A stretch of 64,000 nucleotides of DNA. Origin: Arcobacter sp. (GTDB taxonomy: Bacteria > Campylobacterota > Campylobacteria > Campylobacterales > Sulfurimonadaceae). Of the stretch, positions 53,365 through 62,358 are shown piece after piece. The DNA lies in assembly GCA_024637195.1 (NCBI GenBank), contig JAGXFN010000006.1, positions 62,001 to 126,000 of the forward strand. Direction: 5' to 3'. The stretch's first letter is position 1. Each line of letters starts with the position of its first letter. The notes under the pieces were generated by a model. It did no database searches. It was not told where the DNA came from and saw nothing but the letters and a program-made list of their open reading frames with translations. Position numbers and translations under genes: made by a program.

Positions 53365-53655
53365 AAATGCTCCTTAAAAATAAAAGAAAAGTATAGTAAA
53401 AAAAGAAGAGCTTATTTATTTTATAATCTCATTAAATAGATCTCTTAAGTAAACGAATGGTAAACGACCTCTATTGCCCTTGTGGCAGATATCTAAACTT
53501 TAAGTTTAGCGGCTGATTTTTATTGTTTTTTTTTATAAACATGAAAAAAGAGTTCCTTCTTTAAGTTTGGTGGTTAAAAAATCAATAAAAAACTGTAAAA
53601 AAAGAGTGCTTTTTTTACAAATTGTTACATGCAAATGATAAAAAAGGTGGAGTTG
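53365..53655. other. 291-base AT-rich intergenic region with hairpins and a direct repeat
   Basis: It holds a perfect palindromic arm pair CTAAACTT-T-AAGTTTAG (53493-53509), the 15-base motif CTTTAAGTTTAGCGG (53498-53512) repeated as CTTTAAGTTTGGTGG (53559-53573), and an 11-bp hairpin at 53594-53619. No open frame of note. The divergent genes on either side imply promoters in both directions, and the repeated motif could be an operator. Confidence 0.5.
53594..53619 (+). repeat. Perfect 11-bp A/T hairpin before the nuclease-like gene
   Basis: TGTAAAAAAAG-AGTG-CTTTTTTTACA, a perfect inverted repeat with a 4-base loop, 36 bases before ATG 53656. Almost all pairs are A-T. It could be a terminator-like or regulatory hairpin in the leader. 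Confidence 0.55.
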
Positions 53656-54144
53656 ATGAAAAAGAGATATAGTTTACTTTTTGTTGTCTTTCTTGTGAAT
53701 GCATATGCCCAGAGTCTGGTCTCCTTGCTCAAAAGCATAGAGAACAACCATACCCTCCATATGAGTTATAAACAGCAGGCCTTTGTCTGTACTCCGTACG
53801 GGGTAGAGACAGTAAGCGAACTTTTGCTTCGTACCGACCTTAACAGCTCTTGCCTGCAACATATCGGAGATTTTAGAGCAGGGAATCCCCAAGAGAAGTT
53901 TTTTGCTGCGACAACTTTATATATAGAGCAGCAGTACAGTGTAGAGGCGATTGAGAGTTTATGCCTGTTGCATCTTTCCAGTGGACACAGCTATAGCGAG
54001 GCCTTGTTGGAAAAAGGGTATGCCCGTATTTCGCCGCAGCTACACGACGAAGAGTTTGTGTATCGTTTTGAAAAGGCAGAGCTGCGGGCGAAGATAAAAA
54101 AAGAAGGGATCTGGTCGGATGAGAAGATAAGAGGCTGTTTTTAG
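53656..54144 (+). CDS. Exported SNase-like protein with degenerate nuclease fold
   Basis: A 162-aa exported protein (MKKRYSLLFVVFLVNAYA signal). The C-terminal part SEALLEKGYARISPQLHDEE...AELRAKIKKEGIWSDEK has the GYA and LW/IWS landmarks of staphylococcal-nuclease-like (OB-fold) domains. The usual Asp/Arg/Glu active-site set (for example the RxxGIDxPE segment) is not visible, so it may not be catalytic. ATG 53656 follows GGTGGAG; an earlier in-frame ATG at 53629 is less likely. Function unknown. Confidence 0.6.
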   Translation: MKKRYSLLFVVFLVNAYAQSLVSLLKSIENNHTLHMSYKQQAFVCTPYGVETVSELLLRTDLNSSCLQHIGDFRAGNPQEKFFAATTLYIEQQYSVEAIESLCLLHLSSGHSYSEALLEKGYARISPQLHDEEFVYRFEKAELRAKIKKEGIWSDEKIRGCF

Positions 54145-54164
54145 AAACTATTTTTCCGCACACC

Positions 54165-54455
54165 TTACTCGCTTGTTAGATAGACCCAGAACTCTTTGTG
54201 ACTTTTCCCCTGATTGAGAAAGTAAAACTGCAAAACACCTACACGGTAGAGGGTCAGGATCATCTTCGCAAAAGGGATAAAAAGAGTGAGACGGAGTAGA
54301 AAGGACTGGTTTTTTTCACCTTTTGAGGTCAGCATCTCTTCTGTACCGATATTTTTGCTTAGATAGAGTCCGAAAAGCAGCGAAAAGATGAAATTCAAAA
54401 GAATACCGAAGAGAATATAGGCCATAAATTCCTGCTCATACATTCCTGCGATCAT
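54165..54455 (-). CDS. Small two-helix membrane protein
   Basis: A 96-aa protein with two hydrophobic segments (MAYILFGILLNFIFSLLFGL and LLRLTLFIPFAKMILTLY) joined by a polar loop (SKNIGTEEMLTSKGEKNQ). I do not recognise the family. AAGGA is 6 bases before ATG 54455, which supports this start; ATG 54425 (MAYILFG) is an alternative. Convergent with the nuclease-like gene and downstream of ppa. Confidence 0.6.
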   Translation of the reverse strand: MIAGMYEQEFMAYILFGILLNFIFSLLFGLYLSKNIGTEEMLTSKGEKNQSFLLRLTLFIPFAKMILTLYRVGVLQFYFLNQGKSHKEFWVYLTSE

Positions 54456-54516
54456 TGGAGTTCCTTGATGTCTAAAAAGATGAAGCGCTCTTTTGCCGCG
54501 GCAAAAGAGCTGATGT

Positions 54517-55038
54517 TTATTTTACGTAGTTTTCGATAGCGTCTTGCAAGATTTTAGTGGCAGCGGCTTTGTCTTGGAAGCCCTGTACTTTTACCCATTT
54601 GTTCGGCTCAAGCATCTTATACGTCTCGAAAAAGTTTTTGATCTTTGCTAAGGTGTGTTTCGGGATATCACCCAGGTCTTTGATCTCGTCAAATGTCGGG
54701 TCTATTTTGGATGTCGGAACAGCCAACAGTTTCTCGTCAATACCGCTTTCGTCTTCCATGATCAAGACGCCGACAAGGCGGCAGTTTGTTACAGATCCCT
54801 CTTGCATAGGGTATTCGGTAAGGATTAAAATATCAGCCGGATCGCCGTCTTGAGAAAGTGTCTGGTTGACGAAACCGTAGTTGGCCGGGTAGAACATCGC
54901 AGAGTGCATTACACGGTCGAGTACAAGTGCTCCGCTCTCTTTTTCTACTTCATATTTGATGTTTGAACCGCATGAAATCTCGATGATTGCTTTTACTTTT
55001 TCAGGGTTTTCCCCGTATCCAATTTTCTCTAGGTTCAT
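54517..55038 (-). CDS. ppa: Inorganic pyrophosphatase
   Basis: Family I soluble pyrophosphatase, 173 aa, hydrolysing PPi released by biosynthesis. Signature DGDPADILIL with the metal-binding aspartates, YPANYGFVNQTLS, and DIPKHTLAKIKNFFETYK. AGGAG lies just before the ATG. Single gene, cytoplasmic. Confidence 0.95.
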   Translation of the reverse strand: MNLEKIGYGENPEKVKAIIEISCGSNIKYEVEKESGALVLDRVMHSAMFYPANYGFVNQTLSQDGDPADILILTEYPMQEGSVTNCRLVGVLIMEDESGIDEKLLAVPTSKIDPTFDEIKDLGDIPKHTLAKIKNFFETYKMLEPNKWVKVQGFQDKAAATKILQDAIENYVK

Positions 55039-55213
55039 ATTTTCTCCTGTCTGTTTTTCCGATTAAATTGAGCGTATTCTATCGAAAAAAAGATAAAAAA
55101 ACATCCGTCAGGCAAACATTTTCAGCAGAATGAAAAATTAAAACGTAGAATGGTAACAAGCACATAAAAACCTTGAAGTAGTTTATTAACTTACTTGGCT
55201 TTTTAAACATCTT

Positions 55214-55219
55214 TATACT
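55214..55219 (+). promoter_or_regulatory. -10 element (TATACT) of oadGAB
   Basis: TATACT gives a predicted start near 55226, 27 bases before the oadG ATG with AAAGGG as ribosome site. No clear -35. Confidence 0.45.
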
Positions 55220-55252
55220 AAGATTGACAAAATTGATTTGTAAAGGGAAAAC

Positions 55253-55480
55253 ATGGAAAATCTTGTTTTCGAGGGCTTCAAGTTTATGGCCTTGGGTATG
55301 GGGACGGTATTCTCATTTTTGATTCTTATGATCGGGGCTATGAACCTTCAGTCTTACATAATAAATAAGTTTTTTCCTGAGTCGGCACCTGTCAGCGGTG
55401 CCGGTAAGACAGAAAATAAAAATGCAAAGACCGCAGCAGTCACAGCAGCGGTCATGCATCACAATAACGTAAAACGCTAA
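55253..55480 (+). CDS. oadG: Oxaloacetate decarboxylase/carboxylase gamma subunit
   Basis: A 75-aa single-pass membrane protein (EGFKFMALGMGTVFSFLILMI) with a Lys/Ala/His-rich tail ending in HHNNVKR, the pattern of OadG, which anchors the alpha subunit to the Na+ pump beta subunit and binds Zn. First gene of oadG-oadA-oadB; 8 bases before oadA. Confidence 0.87.
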   Translation: MENLVFEGFKFMALGMGTVFSFLILMIGAMNLQSYIINKFFPESAPVSGAGKTENKNAKTAAVTAAVMHHNNVKR

Positions 55481-55488
55481 GGAATAAA

Positions 55489-57267
55489 ATGGCTAAAAAA
55501 TATATTGATATAATGGACACGACCTTTAGAGATGGCTTCCAGTCGGTCTTTGGCGGGCGTGTACTGATGAATGATTTTTTTCCTGCGGTTGAAGCAGCAA
55601 AAGAAGCAGGGATCACGCACTTTGAATTCGGAGGCGGCGCACGCTTTCAGTCACTCTACTTTTATCTTAATGAAGATGCGTTTACGATGATGGACCGATT
55701 TCGCGAGATCGTTGGTCCGGATGCGAACCTTCAGACGCTTGCCCGAGGTGTCAACACGGTAATGTTGGACACCGGTTCACGCGAACTGGTTGATCTTCAT
55801 GCGAAAATGTTTAAAAAGCACGGCACAACAACTATTCGTAACTTTGATGCGCTCAATGACGTAGAAAACTTGAAATACTCAGGCGAACGCATCCACCATT
55901 ATGGACTCAAGCACGAAGTCGTTGTGACAATGATGGATCTTCCTCCGGGATGCACCGGCGCACATGATGTTCCTTTTTATGAACGAAAACTCCGTGAAAT
56001 ACTTGACTCCGGCATTCCTTATGACTCTATTTGCTTTAAGGATGCTTCGGGCACTTCCAGCCCAAAGAAGGTCTATGAGACCATCAAGATGGCACGCAAA
56101 CTTATTCCCGAGGGGACCCATCTGCGTCTTCATACGCATGAGACTGCGGGTGTCTCTGTCGCCTGTTATCTCGCGGCACTTGAAGCCGGGATCGACGGTA
56201 TCGATATGGCAGCTTCTCCGGTCTCCGGCGGAACCTCACAGCCTGACATCTTGACGATGCTGCATGCCACCAAAGGCAGCAATTTTGATCTTGGCGGCTT
56301 GGAGCTTGAAAAGATCCTGACCTACGAAAAAGAGGTCCAACGCTGCTTGGAAGACTACTTTATGCCGCCTGAAGCGACAATGGTCTCTCCTTTGATTCCT
56401 TTCTCTCCGATGCCTGGCGGTGCGTTGACGGCAAACACGCAGATGATGCGCGACAATAATATCCTGGATCGTTTTCCCGAAGTCATTGCTGCCATGCGCG
56501 AAGTCGTTGAGCGCGGCGGATACGGTACCTCAGTGACTCCGGTATCGCAGTTTTATTTTCAGCAGGCGCTGAACAATGTGATGCAGGGCCCATGGAAGGC
56601 AATAGCTCCGGGCTATGGCAAGATGGTTCTTGGCTATTTCGGCAAGACGCCGGTTGCACCCGATCCTGAGATCGTAAAAATTGCTTCCGAGAAATTGGGC
56701 TTGGAGCCGACAACGAAAAATGCCATCGACCTGGCCGATGCAGATAAGACAAAGTCATTGGCATACTGGAAAGAGTTGCTGGAAAAAGAGAACATTGAAA
56801 CAAGCGATGAAAATATCTTTATCGCCGCAGCCTGCCAAGAAAAAGGAATTACCTTCTTAAAAGGTGAAGCCGAAGTCAATGTAAGAAAAAAATCAGACAA
56901 GCAAGAAGGAAATGCAACTATGGGAACTGGATCTTATACGGTTATTGTCAATGGAGAGAAATTCAGCGTTCAAGTGGCTGAAGGCGATGTTAATGTTCAA
57001 GTTAGCGAAGTGAATGGGGAAAGTGTTCAGCCTTCCGGTGCTTCTTCTGACGAAGGCGACAGTGTGAAATCACTTCTTCCGGGCAGCATATGGAAAATTG
57101 TAGCCAATCCGGGCGATCAGGTTTCAGAGGGCGATATTATTATGATCCTAGAATCAATGAAAATGGAGATAGACATCATAGCACCTCGTGACGGTGTGGT
57201 GAAATCAATCAATGTGGCAACAAATGACAAGGTTGTTGAAGGCCAAGTCGTAGCAGTTTTAGGATAA
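55489..57267 (+). CDS. oadA: Oxaloacetate decarboxylase alpha / pyruvate carboxylase subunit B
   Basis: Carboxyltransferase plus biotin carrier, 592 aa. The carboxyltransferase barrel starts [18 protein letters not shown]; metal/biotin-site residues appear in [11 protein letters not shown] (carboxylated Lys) and [10 protein letters not shown] flexible linker precedes the C-terminal biotinyl domain with [11 protein letters not shown], whose Lys carries biotin. With OadB and OadG it can decarboxylate oxaloacetate with Na+ export. In Campylobacterota the same subunit is also annotated PycB, so the direction in vivo is uncertain. oadB starts 4 bases later. Confidence 0.9.
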   Translation: MAKKYIDIMDTTFRDGFQSVFGGRVLMNDFFPAVEAAKEAGITHFEFGGGARFQSLYFYLNEDAFTMMDRFREIVGPDANLQTLARGVNTVMLDTGSRELVDLHAKMFKKHGTTTIRNFDALNDVENLKYSGERIHHYGLKHEVVVTMMDLPPGCTGAHDVPFYERKLREILDSGIPYDSICFKDASGTSSPKKVYETIKMARKLIPEGTHLRLHTHETAGVSVACYLAALEAGIDGIDMAASPVSGGTSQPDILTMLHATKGSNFDLGGLELEKILTYEKEVQRCLEDYFMPPEATMVSPLIPFSPMPGGALTANTQMMRDNNILDRFPEVIAAMREVVERGGYGTSVTPVSQFYFQQALNNVMQGPWKAIAPGYGKMVLGYFGKTPVAPDPEIVKIASEKLGLEPTTKNAIDLADADKTKSLAYWKELLEKENIETSDENIFIAAACQEKGITFLKGEAEVNVRKKSDKQEGNATMGTGSYTVIVNGEKFSVQVAEGDVNVQVSEVNGESVQPSGASSDEGDSVKSLLPGSIWKIVANPGDQVSEGDIIMILESMKMEIDIIAPRDGVVKSINVATNDKVVEGQVVAVLG

Positions 57268-57271
57268 GCGA

Positions 57272-58597
57272 ATGAAGTTTTTAACAATTAAATTTTTACT
57301 TCTTGCGCTATTTTCATTTACTGCTTTTGCATCAACAGAAGCAGGACCTGAGCACAAGGCGGCAAGCACGCACAAAGATGAGACTTATAAAGTCCAAAGC
57401 ATGGGCAAAATGATAGAAGGTTTTGCTAAGTCAACGGGTATCTATGCCATACTCTATCCCGATCCGAATGAGTTGAGCGGGCACGGGGAGAAGATGAGTG
57501 ATTTCCACAAGTCGTGGGGCCGTGTTCTGATGATCCTGGTGACTTTCTTGCTCTTTTATCTTGCTATTGCGAAGGGATATGAGCCACTTCTTCTCTTGCC
57601 GATAGCCTTTGGCGGACTTTTGGCCAATATCCCTGTGGCAAATATAGCCGGAGCACACGGATTTTTGGGCGTGATCTACAATATGGGGCTTGCCAACGAG
57701 ATGTTCCCTATCATCATCTTTATGGGAGTCGGTGCGATGACGGATTTTGGTCCGCTTTTGTCCAACCCTAAGACGGCACTTCTCGGCGGAGCGGCGCAGT
57801 TTGGAATATTTGGTACCCTGGTGGGCGCGGTCGCGCTTTCTCAATACACCGATATATTTGACTTTACCCTGCAGCAAGCCTCTGCGATCTCTATTATTGG
57901 CGGAGCGGATGGTCCGACATCGATCTTCATCGCGACGAAACTTGCTCCTGAGCTTTTGGGTGCAATCGCCGTGGCCTCTTACTCCTATATGGCCTTGGTC
58001 CCGATCATTCAGCCTCCTATCATGCGCGTTTTGACAACACAGAAAGAGCGCAAGATCAAGATGGTGACTCGACGTCATGTCAGCCGCCTTGAAAAGCTTG
58101 TCTTCCCTGTTTTGGTACTGACATTGGCTATCATGATTTTGCCGGCATCAACGCCATTGATCGGAGCTTTTATGTTCGGAAACTTTTTGAAAGAATCGGG
58201 AGTGGTAGAGCGTCTGAATGATGTATTGCAAAATGCATTGATCAATATCGTAACAATCTTCCTCGGTCTTGGCGTCGGTTCCAAACTCGCAGCCGACCAG
58301 TTCCTGGTCGTGGATACCTTAGCCATCTTGATCCTTGGTCTTCTCGCATTCTCAGTGGGAACAGCAGCAGGTGTCATCATGGCGAAGATCATGAACCTCT
58401 TTCCGGGTGAAAAGATCAATCCGCTTATCGGTTCGGCAGGTGTATCTGCCGTGCCGATGGCGGCGCGTGTCTCTAACAAGGTCGGAATGGAATCTGATCG
58501 CAACAATATGCTTTTGATGCATGCCATGGGTCCAAATGTGGCCGGTGTCATCGGATCAGCGGTTGCAGCCGGTGTGATGATCTCTATCTTCGGCTAA
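57272..58597 (+). CDS. oadB: Sodium-pumping decarboxylase beta subunit
   Basis: Integral membrane Na+ pump subunit, 441 aa, with an N-terminal signal-like segment and about 9-11 helices. Family motifs: [32 protein letters not shown] (the conserved Asp of the Na+ path), and [18 protein letters not shown] with [15 protein letters not shown] near the C-terminus. It couples decarboxylation of the biotin-bound carboxyl group to Na+ extrusion. Last gene of oadGAB. Confidence 0.93.
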   Translation: MKFLTIKFLLLALFSFTAFASTEAGPEHKAASTHKDETYKVQSMGKMIEGFAKSTGIYAILYPDPNELSGHGEKMSDFHKSWGRVLMILVTFLLFYLAIAKGYEPLLLLPIAFGGLLANIPVANIAGAHGFLGVIYNMGLANEMFPIIIFMGVGAMTDFGPLLSNPKTALLGGAAQFGIFGTLVGAVALSQYTDIFDFTLQQASAISIIGGADGPTSIFIATKLAPELLGAIAVASYSYMALVPIIQPPIMRVLTTQKERKIKMVTRRHVSRLEKLVFPVLVLTLAIMILPASTPLIGAFMFGNFLKESGVVERLNDVLQNALINIVTIFLGLGVGSKLAADQFLVVDTLAILILGLLAFSVGTAAGVIMAKIMNLFPGEKINPLIGSAGVSAVPMAARVSNKVGMESDRNNMLLMHAMGPNVAGVIGSAVAAGVMISIFG

Positions 58598-58604
58598 AGA
58601 ACTT

Positions 58605-58622
58605 TTCCGCTTTCGGGCGGAA
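58605..58622 (+). terminator. Putative hairpin after oadB
   Basis: TTCCGC-TTTCGG-GCGGAA forms a 6-bp stem starting 8 bases after the oadB stop. The following sequence (GTACTTTAG) is not a real T-run, so an intrinsic terminator is only possible. Confidence 0.35.
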
Positions 58623-58721
58623 GTACTTTAGACTGTTCTTTGACACATCTTCTTTATCTTCAAATCCACCTAATGCAAACCCCAGTAATTAAGTTCTCTC
58701 GCCAAATAAAGGAGTTTACAG

Positions 58722-59570
58722 ATGTATGAGCACCCTATAAAAGAAGCGAACAGGTTGATACAAAATATTATCAATGCGCAGGAAAATATAGTTTGTATTT
58801 TTAGTGCAGATGCACTGATTCTTGCTAACAAAGCATTTAATGATTTTTTTGCCGTGAATTCGCTTGAACAATATTTTCAAGAGTTTGGACCCTTTGTTAA
58901 CAATTTTGTTCCGCATAACTCCTACTTTCATGCTGAAAAAGTCAAAGAAGGCGAAGCGTGGCTGGACGTAGTGCTTACGCTGGAGGATAAAGACAGGATT
59001 GTCAGTATGCTTAACACCAACTATGAACCGCGTGCCTTTAGTGTCAGCGCGGACAATTCGCTAGAAGAGTACACTGTTTTGACACTGACCGATATCTCCA
59101 AAGACCTTATCAAGCGTATCATGATAGAGAACAACGTGAGCATAGATGAAAAAAGCGGGGCCTACAACAAAGAGTACTTTCTACATACTTCAGAAAGTTT
59201 TCTCGATGCTGCAGCATTCAATGAAAAGTTGATTGCGATTGCGATGATAGAGATAAACGCTGTACAAAATGAAAAAAATGACTTTTTGGCGCATGCTGTT
59301 TCGCTTATAAAAAGCAGAATTCGCCAAGATGACATGCTGGTGAAGTATTCGGACAATGTGTTGCTACTGGCGTGTTTGGTGGACAATGAAGAGAATGCTC
59401 TGCAGTTTAGTAAAAAGCTTCACGGTATCAGCCAAGAAACCTCGTGCAAAGATCTAAGCCTTAAGCTTTCAGTCACACTGGTTCAGAAAAATGAAAAGAT
59501 AAGCAAAGCGATTGCAAGAGCAAATACTTCCCTTCTGGAGCTTGGCGAAAACGAGATTAAATTTATTTAA
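58722..59570 (+). CDS. PAS-like protein with degenerate GGDEF domain
   Basis: A 282-aa cytoplasmic protein. Residues about 1-130 have a PAS-like pattern (VCIFSADALILANKAFNDFF). Residues about 140-280 follow the GGDEF fold (DEKSGAYNKEYFL in the place of DxLTGLxNRxxF, and LKLSVTLVQKNE), but the GGDEF signature is replaced by KYSDNVLLL. It is therefore not expected to make c-di-GMP and may act as a sensor or partner. AAGGAG precedes the ATG. It lies between oadB and convergent dnaJ. Confidence 0.7.
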   Translation: MYEHPIKEANRLIQNIINAQENIVCIFSADALILANKAFNDFFAVNSLEQYFQEFGPFVNNFVPHNSYFHAEKVKEGEAWLDVVLTLEDKDRIVSMLNTNYEPRAFSVSADNSLEEYTVLTLTDISKDLIKRIMIENNVSIDEKSGAYNKEYFLHTSESFLDAAAFNEKLIAIAMIEINAVQNEKNDFLAHAVSLIKSRIRQDDMLVKYSDNVLLLACLVDNEENALQFSKKLHGISQETSCKDLSLKLSVTLVQKNEKISKAIARANTSLLELGENEIKFI

Positions 59571-59579
59571 AAATGAGGC

Positions 59580-60704
59580 TTATTTAAACCAGCCTTTTAC
59601 CTTATCAAAGACCGACTCGAAACTGCTCTCATGCGGTTTTGACTCAATTCCGAACGACTCTTGCAGCTTCTCTAGCAGTTCGCGCTGTTCGCTGTTGAGA
59701 GCATTGGGATAGATCAAGTTGATCTGCGCGATAAGATCGCCTTTTCCATGTCCATGGACATCAGAAACACCCTCATTTCTGAAGTTGAACTGTGCCTTAT
59801 GTTTGGTTCCCTGGGTGAGATTGAGGTCGAGTTCGCCCGTGAGTGAAGGGATCTTGATCTTTTCACCCAGTACAGCCTGGGTGAAAAAGACAGGGACTTC
59901 GATGTAGATATCGTTTCCGTGACGGATGAAGGTCTCATCTTCTTCAACGCTGAAGGTTACATAAAGATCGCCGCGTGAACCGCTTTTTCCCTTGTTGCCG
60001 TGTCCTGAAACGCGCAGACGATTTTCGCTGTCAATACCGGCAGGGACCTTGATCGTGACGGTGTCTTTGACTTCACGAAAGCCTTGACCCTTGCAGTCGC
60101 TGCATTTCTCGGCAACCTGTGTTCCCTCACCGTGGCAAAGCGGGCAGGTCTGCGAGAAGGTCATAAAGCCCTGCTTCATATAGACTTGTCCCTTGCCGCC
60201 ACACTGCGAACAGGTCTTGACTTTTCCATCCTTGGCTCCGGTCCCCTTGCATGACGCGCACGAATCTTTGTAGTTGAAATCAAGCTCTTTTTCACAGCCA
60301 AAGACTGCCTCTTTGAAGCTGATGTTCATCTTCAGACCCAAGTCAAGCGGATACTTCTCTTCAGATGTGCGTCTGCGTTGTCCGCCACCGCCGCCGAAGC
60401 CTCCGAACATCTCTTCAAAGACTGAACTCAGATCGTCAAAGCCGCCGCCAAAGCCGCTGTGACCACGGCCACCTCCGCCTTGTAGACCCTCTTTTCCGTA
60501 CTGGTCATAAATACTTCGTTGTCTGTCGTCACTTAAAACCTGATAAGCCTCGTTACAAAGCTTGAAATGGTGTTCTGCTTTTTCATCACCGGGATTCTTG
60601 TCAGGGTGGTACTTCTTGGCCATTAGTCGGTAGGCTTTTTTGATTTCTGTCTTGTCGGCTGATCGTGTGATCTGCAAAATTTCGTAGTAGCTTAATTTTT
60701 CCAT
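59580..60704 (-). CDS. dnaJ: Chaperone DnaJ
   Basis: Hsp40 co-chaperone, 374 aa. J domain with HPD (KKYHPDKNPGD), Gly/Phe-rich region (about 75-105), four zinc-binding repeats CASCKGTG, CSQCGGKG, CPLCHGEG and CSDCKGQG, and the C-terminal substrate domains. Its own -10 lies at 60737-60742. No CIRCE or HAIR operator was seen upstream, and dnaK is not adjacent. Confidence 0.96.
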   Translation of the reverse strand: MEKLSYYEILQITRSADKTEIKKAYRLMAKKYHPDKNPGDEKAEHHFKLCNEAYQVLSDDRQRSIYDQYGKEGLQGGGGRGHSGFGGGFDDLSSVFEEMFGGFGGGGGQRRRTSEEKYPLDLGLKMNISFKEAVFGCEKELDFNYKDSCASCKGTGAKDGKVKTCSQCGGKGQVYMKQGFMTFSQTCPLCHGEGTQVAEKCSDCKGQGFREVKDTVTIKVPAGIDSENRLRVSGHGNKGKSGSRGDLYVTFSVEEDETFIRHGNDIYIEVPVFFTQAVLGEKIKIPSLTGELDLNLTQGTKHKAQFNFRNEGVSDVHGHGKGDLIAQINLIYPNALNSEQRELLEKLQESFGIESKPHESSFESVFDKVKGWFK

Positions 60705-60736
60705 GTTATTGACCCCAAAATGGTAATTTTTTTGAA

Positions 60737-60742
60737 ATTATA
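60737..60742 (-). promoter_or_regulatory. -10 element (TATAAT) of dnaJ
   Basis: Minus-strand TATAAT with a predicted start near 60730, 26 bases before the dnaJ ATG. No heat-shock operator is recognisable. Confidence 0.5.
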
Positions 60743-60862
60743 CCAACATTTGGCGAGATAACATAATGCAGATATGCAGGCATGCCAAGAAAAGTAACGC
60801 TTGATATTTTTACGATAAGATGATTATCTCATTCAAAGCAATCAGGAGATAGAATAGCACCT

Positions 60863-61432
60863 ATGAAACACGGATTAGAAAAATTTAATATTTTAGTAGA
60901 ATCGTTAGAACTGCTGCCGACAATAGGCAAAAAATCAGCAACACGGTTGGCCTATCATATGGTCATGCAAGATAATTTTGCGGCAATGAAGATAGCCCAT
61001 GCTATCGAGAATGCCTTGGGATGTCTGCGTAAATGCACTGAATGCGGTGGCCTGTGTGAGGATGAGCTTTGTGGTATTTGTTCTGATGAGGACCGTGAAA
61101 GAGAGATCTTGTGTATTGTGGAAAATGCCAAAGACATTTTGACCATTGAAGATGGAGGAGCCTTTAACGGCCGCTATTTTGTGCTAGAAAACCTGGACCA
61201 CTTCAATGCCGCACATTTAGTTGATATGGTTAATTCAGGCGTAACTGAGATCCTTTTCGCCCTAACGCCGTCGATCGCGAATGATGCGGTGATGCTCTTT
61301 ATAGAAGACAAGTTGAGTCTGTGCAGTGTCAACTTCACGCGTATTGCCCAGGGAGTTCCGACCGGAGTGAGTCTGGAAAATATTGATATTCTCTCTTTGA
61401 GCCGCGCCATAGAAGACCGCGTTAAGATGTAG
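60863..61432 (+). CDS. recR: Recombination protein RecR
   Basis: RecR (189 aa) helps load RecA at gaps. A helix-hairpin-helix region (LLPTIGKKSATRLAYHMV), C4 zinc finger (CLRKCTECGGLCEDELC, then GIC) and Toprim domain (ILCIVENAKDILTIEDGGA) are intact. AGGAG lies 14 bases before the ATG, an unusually long spacing, and a TAGAAT sits in between, so the mRNA may begin very near the start codon. Convergent with aroE. Confidence 0.93.
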   Translation: MKHGLEKFNILVESLELLPTIGKKSATRLAYHMVMQDNFAAMKIAHAIENALGCLRKCTECGGLCEDELCGICSDEDREREILCIVENAKDILTIEDGGAFNGRYFVLENLDHFNAAHLVDMVNSGVTEILFALTPSIANDAVMLFIEDKLSLCSVNFTRIAQGVPTGVSLENIDILSLSRAIEDRVKM

Positions 61433-61443
61433 ATTTTGCGAGA

Positions 61444-62241
61444 TTAAAAGAGAAAACTCTCTTTCATTGCGTTTTGTATCTCTTCTAGAGGGTATCGTGC
61501 GTCTGTAAAATAGGCGTTGGCAAGGACACCTTGTCCTAGCAGCATATCGGCACCGTCTTTGCAGTTGAGTTGTTTCTCTTTGCAAAGCCTTAAAAAAGGC
61601 GTCTCTTTTCCATAAATCACATCCGCCGCATAGATGCTCTTTTCAAGCAAGTTCTCTAAAAGTGCCAAGGGAGCGGGGAGGACATCATCGCTCAAGCCGG
61701 CAGAGGTGGTGTTTACGATCAGATCGTAGGCCCTTGGCGGGCATGTTTCCCAGGTATATGTCTCAAATCCGGCTGCTTTAAAATAAACAAGATTTGGCGC
61801 AGAGCGGTTAAGCACATGCACATTAAACCCTTCCATCTTAAACTTTCTTGCCAGGGCTTTAGCCGTACCGCCAGCACCGATAATCAAGATATCCTTGAGC
61901 GCACCAAACTCTTTTATAGCAAACAAAAAGCCGTCTGCATCCGTGTTGTACCCGATGAGACGTCCTCTCTCATTGATGAGGGTATTGACAACGCCGATCT
62001 CTTTTGCAAATCCGCGCACTTCATCGCAGGCCTTGAACGCCGCCTCTTTGTGGGGTACGGTCACATTGGCTCCACTTAGTCTATGGGTAAAGAAGCTCTC
62101 TTTTAGACGCGCTCCGTCTTGCAGCAGGATGCGGCTATAGCAGCCATTGAAATGGAGCTTTTTGAAGACATGGTTGTGCATCAGGGGCGAACGGGAGTGT
62201 TGAACAGGATTTCCAAAAATAGCAAAAAGCTGTTTTTCCAT
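61444..62241 (-). CDS. aroE: Shikimate dehydrogenase
   Basis: AroE reduces 3-dehydroshikimate with NADPH in the shikimate pathway. N-terminal AIFGNPVQHSRSPLMHN binds shikimate; NVTVPHKEAA holds the catalytic Lys; IIGAGGTAKALARKF is the NADP loop; C-terminal ADMLLGQGVLANAYF. Length 265 aa. ATG 62241 was chosen for the conserved N-terminus and AGAGAG upstream; a TATAAT at 62267-62272 (minus strand) predicts the start at 62260. It shares the aromatic pathway with trpE and trpC of this window. Confidence 0.94.
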   Translation of the reverse strand: MEKQLFAIFGNPVQHSRSPLMHNHVFKKLHFNGCYSRILLQDGARLKESFFTHRLSGANVTVPHKEAAFKACDEVRGFAKEIGVVNTLINERGRLIGYNTDADGFLFAIKEFGALKDILIIGAGGTAKALARKFKMEGFNVHVLNRSAPNLVYFKAAGFETYTWETCPPRAYDLIVNTTSAGLSDDVLPAPLALLENLLEKSIYAADVIYGKETPFLRLCKEKQLNCKDGADMLLGQGVLANAYFTDARYPLEEIQNAMKESFLF

Positions 62242-62358
62242 AGTCTCTCTTTTAAATTTATTTTGGATTATAACATCTTTACTTTTCATTAGCTTTGGCT
62301 TTACCTTCTGTTTGTGAATGCTAGATAAGATTGACGTATAAGTAAGAAGGAGTTGAAG

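Noticed and set aside
57431-58078. A 215-codon open frame on the minus strand inside oadB
   Set aside because: It is antisense to conserved oadB membrane helices, and the protein is Arg/His-rich nonsense without motifs.
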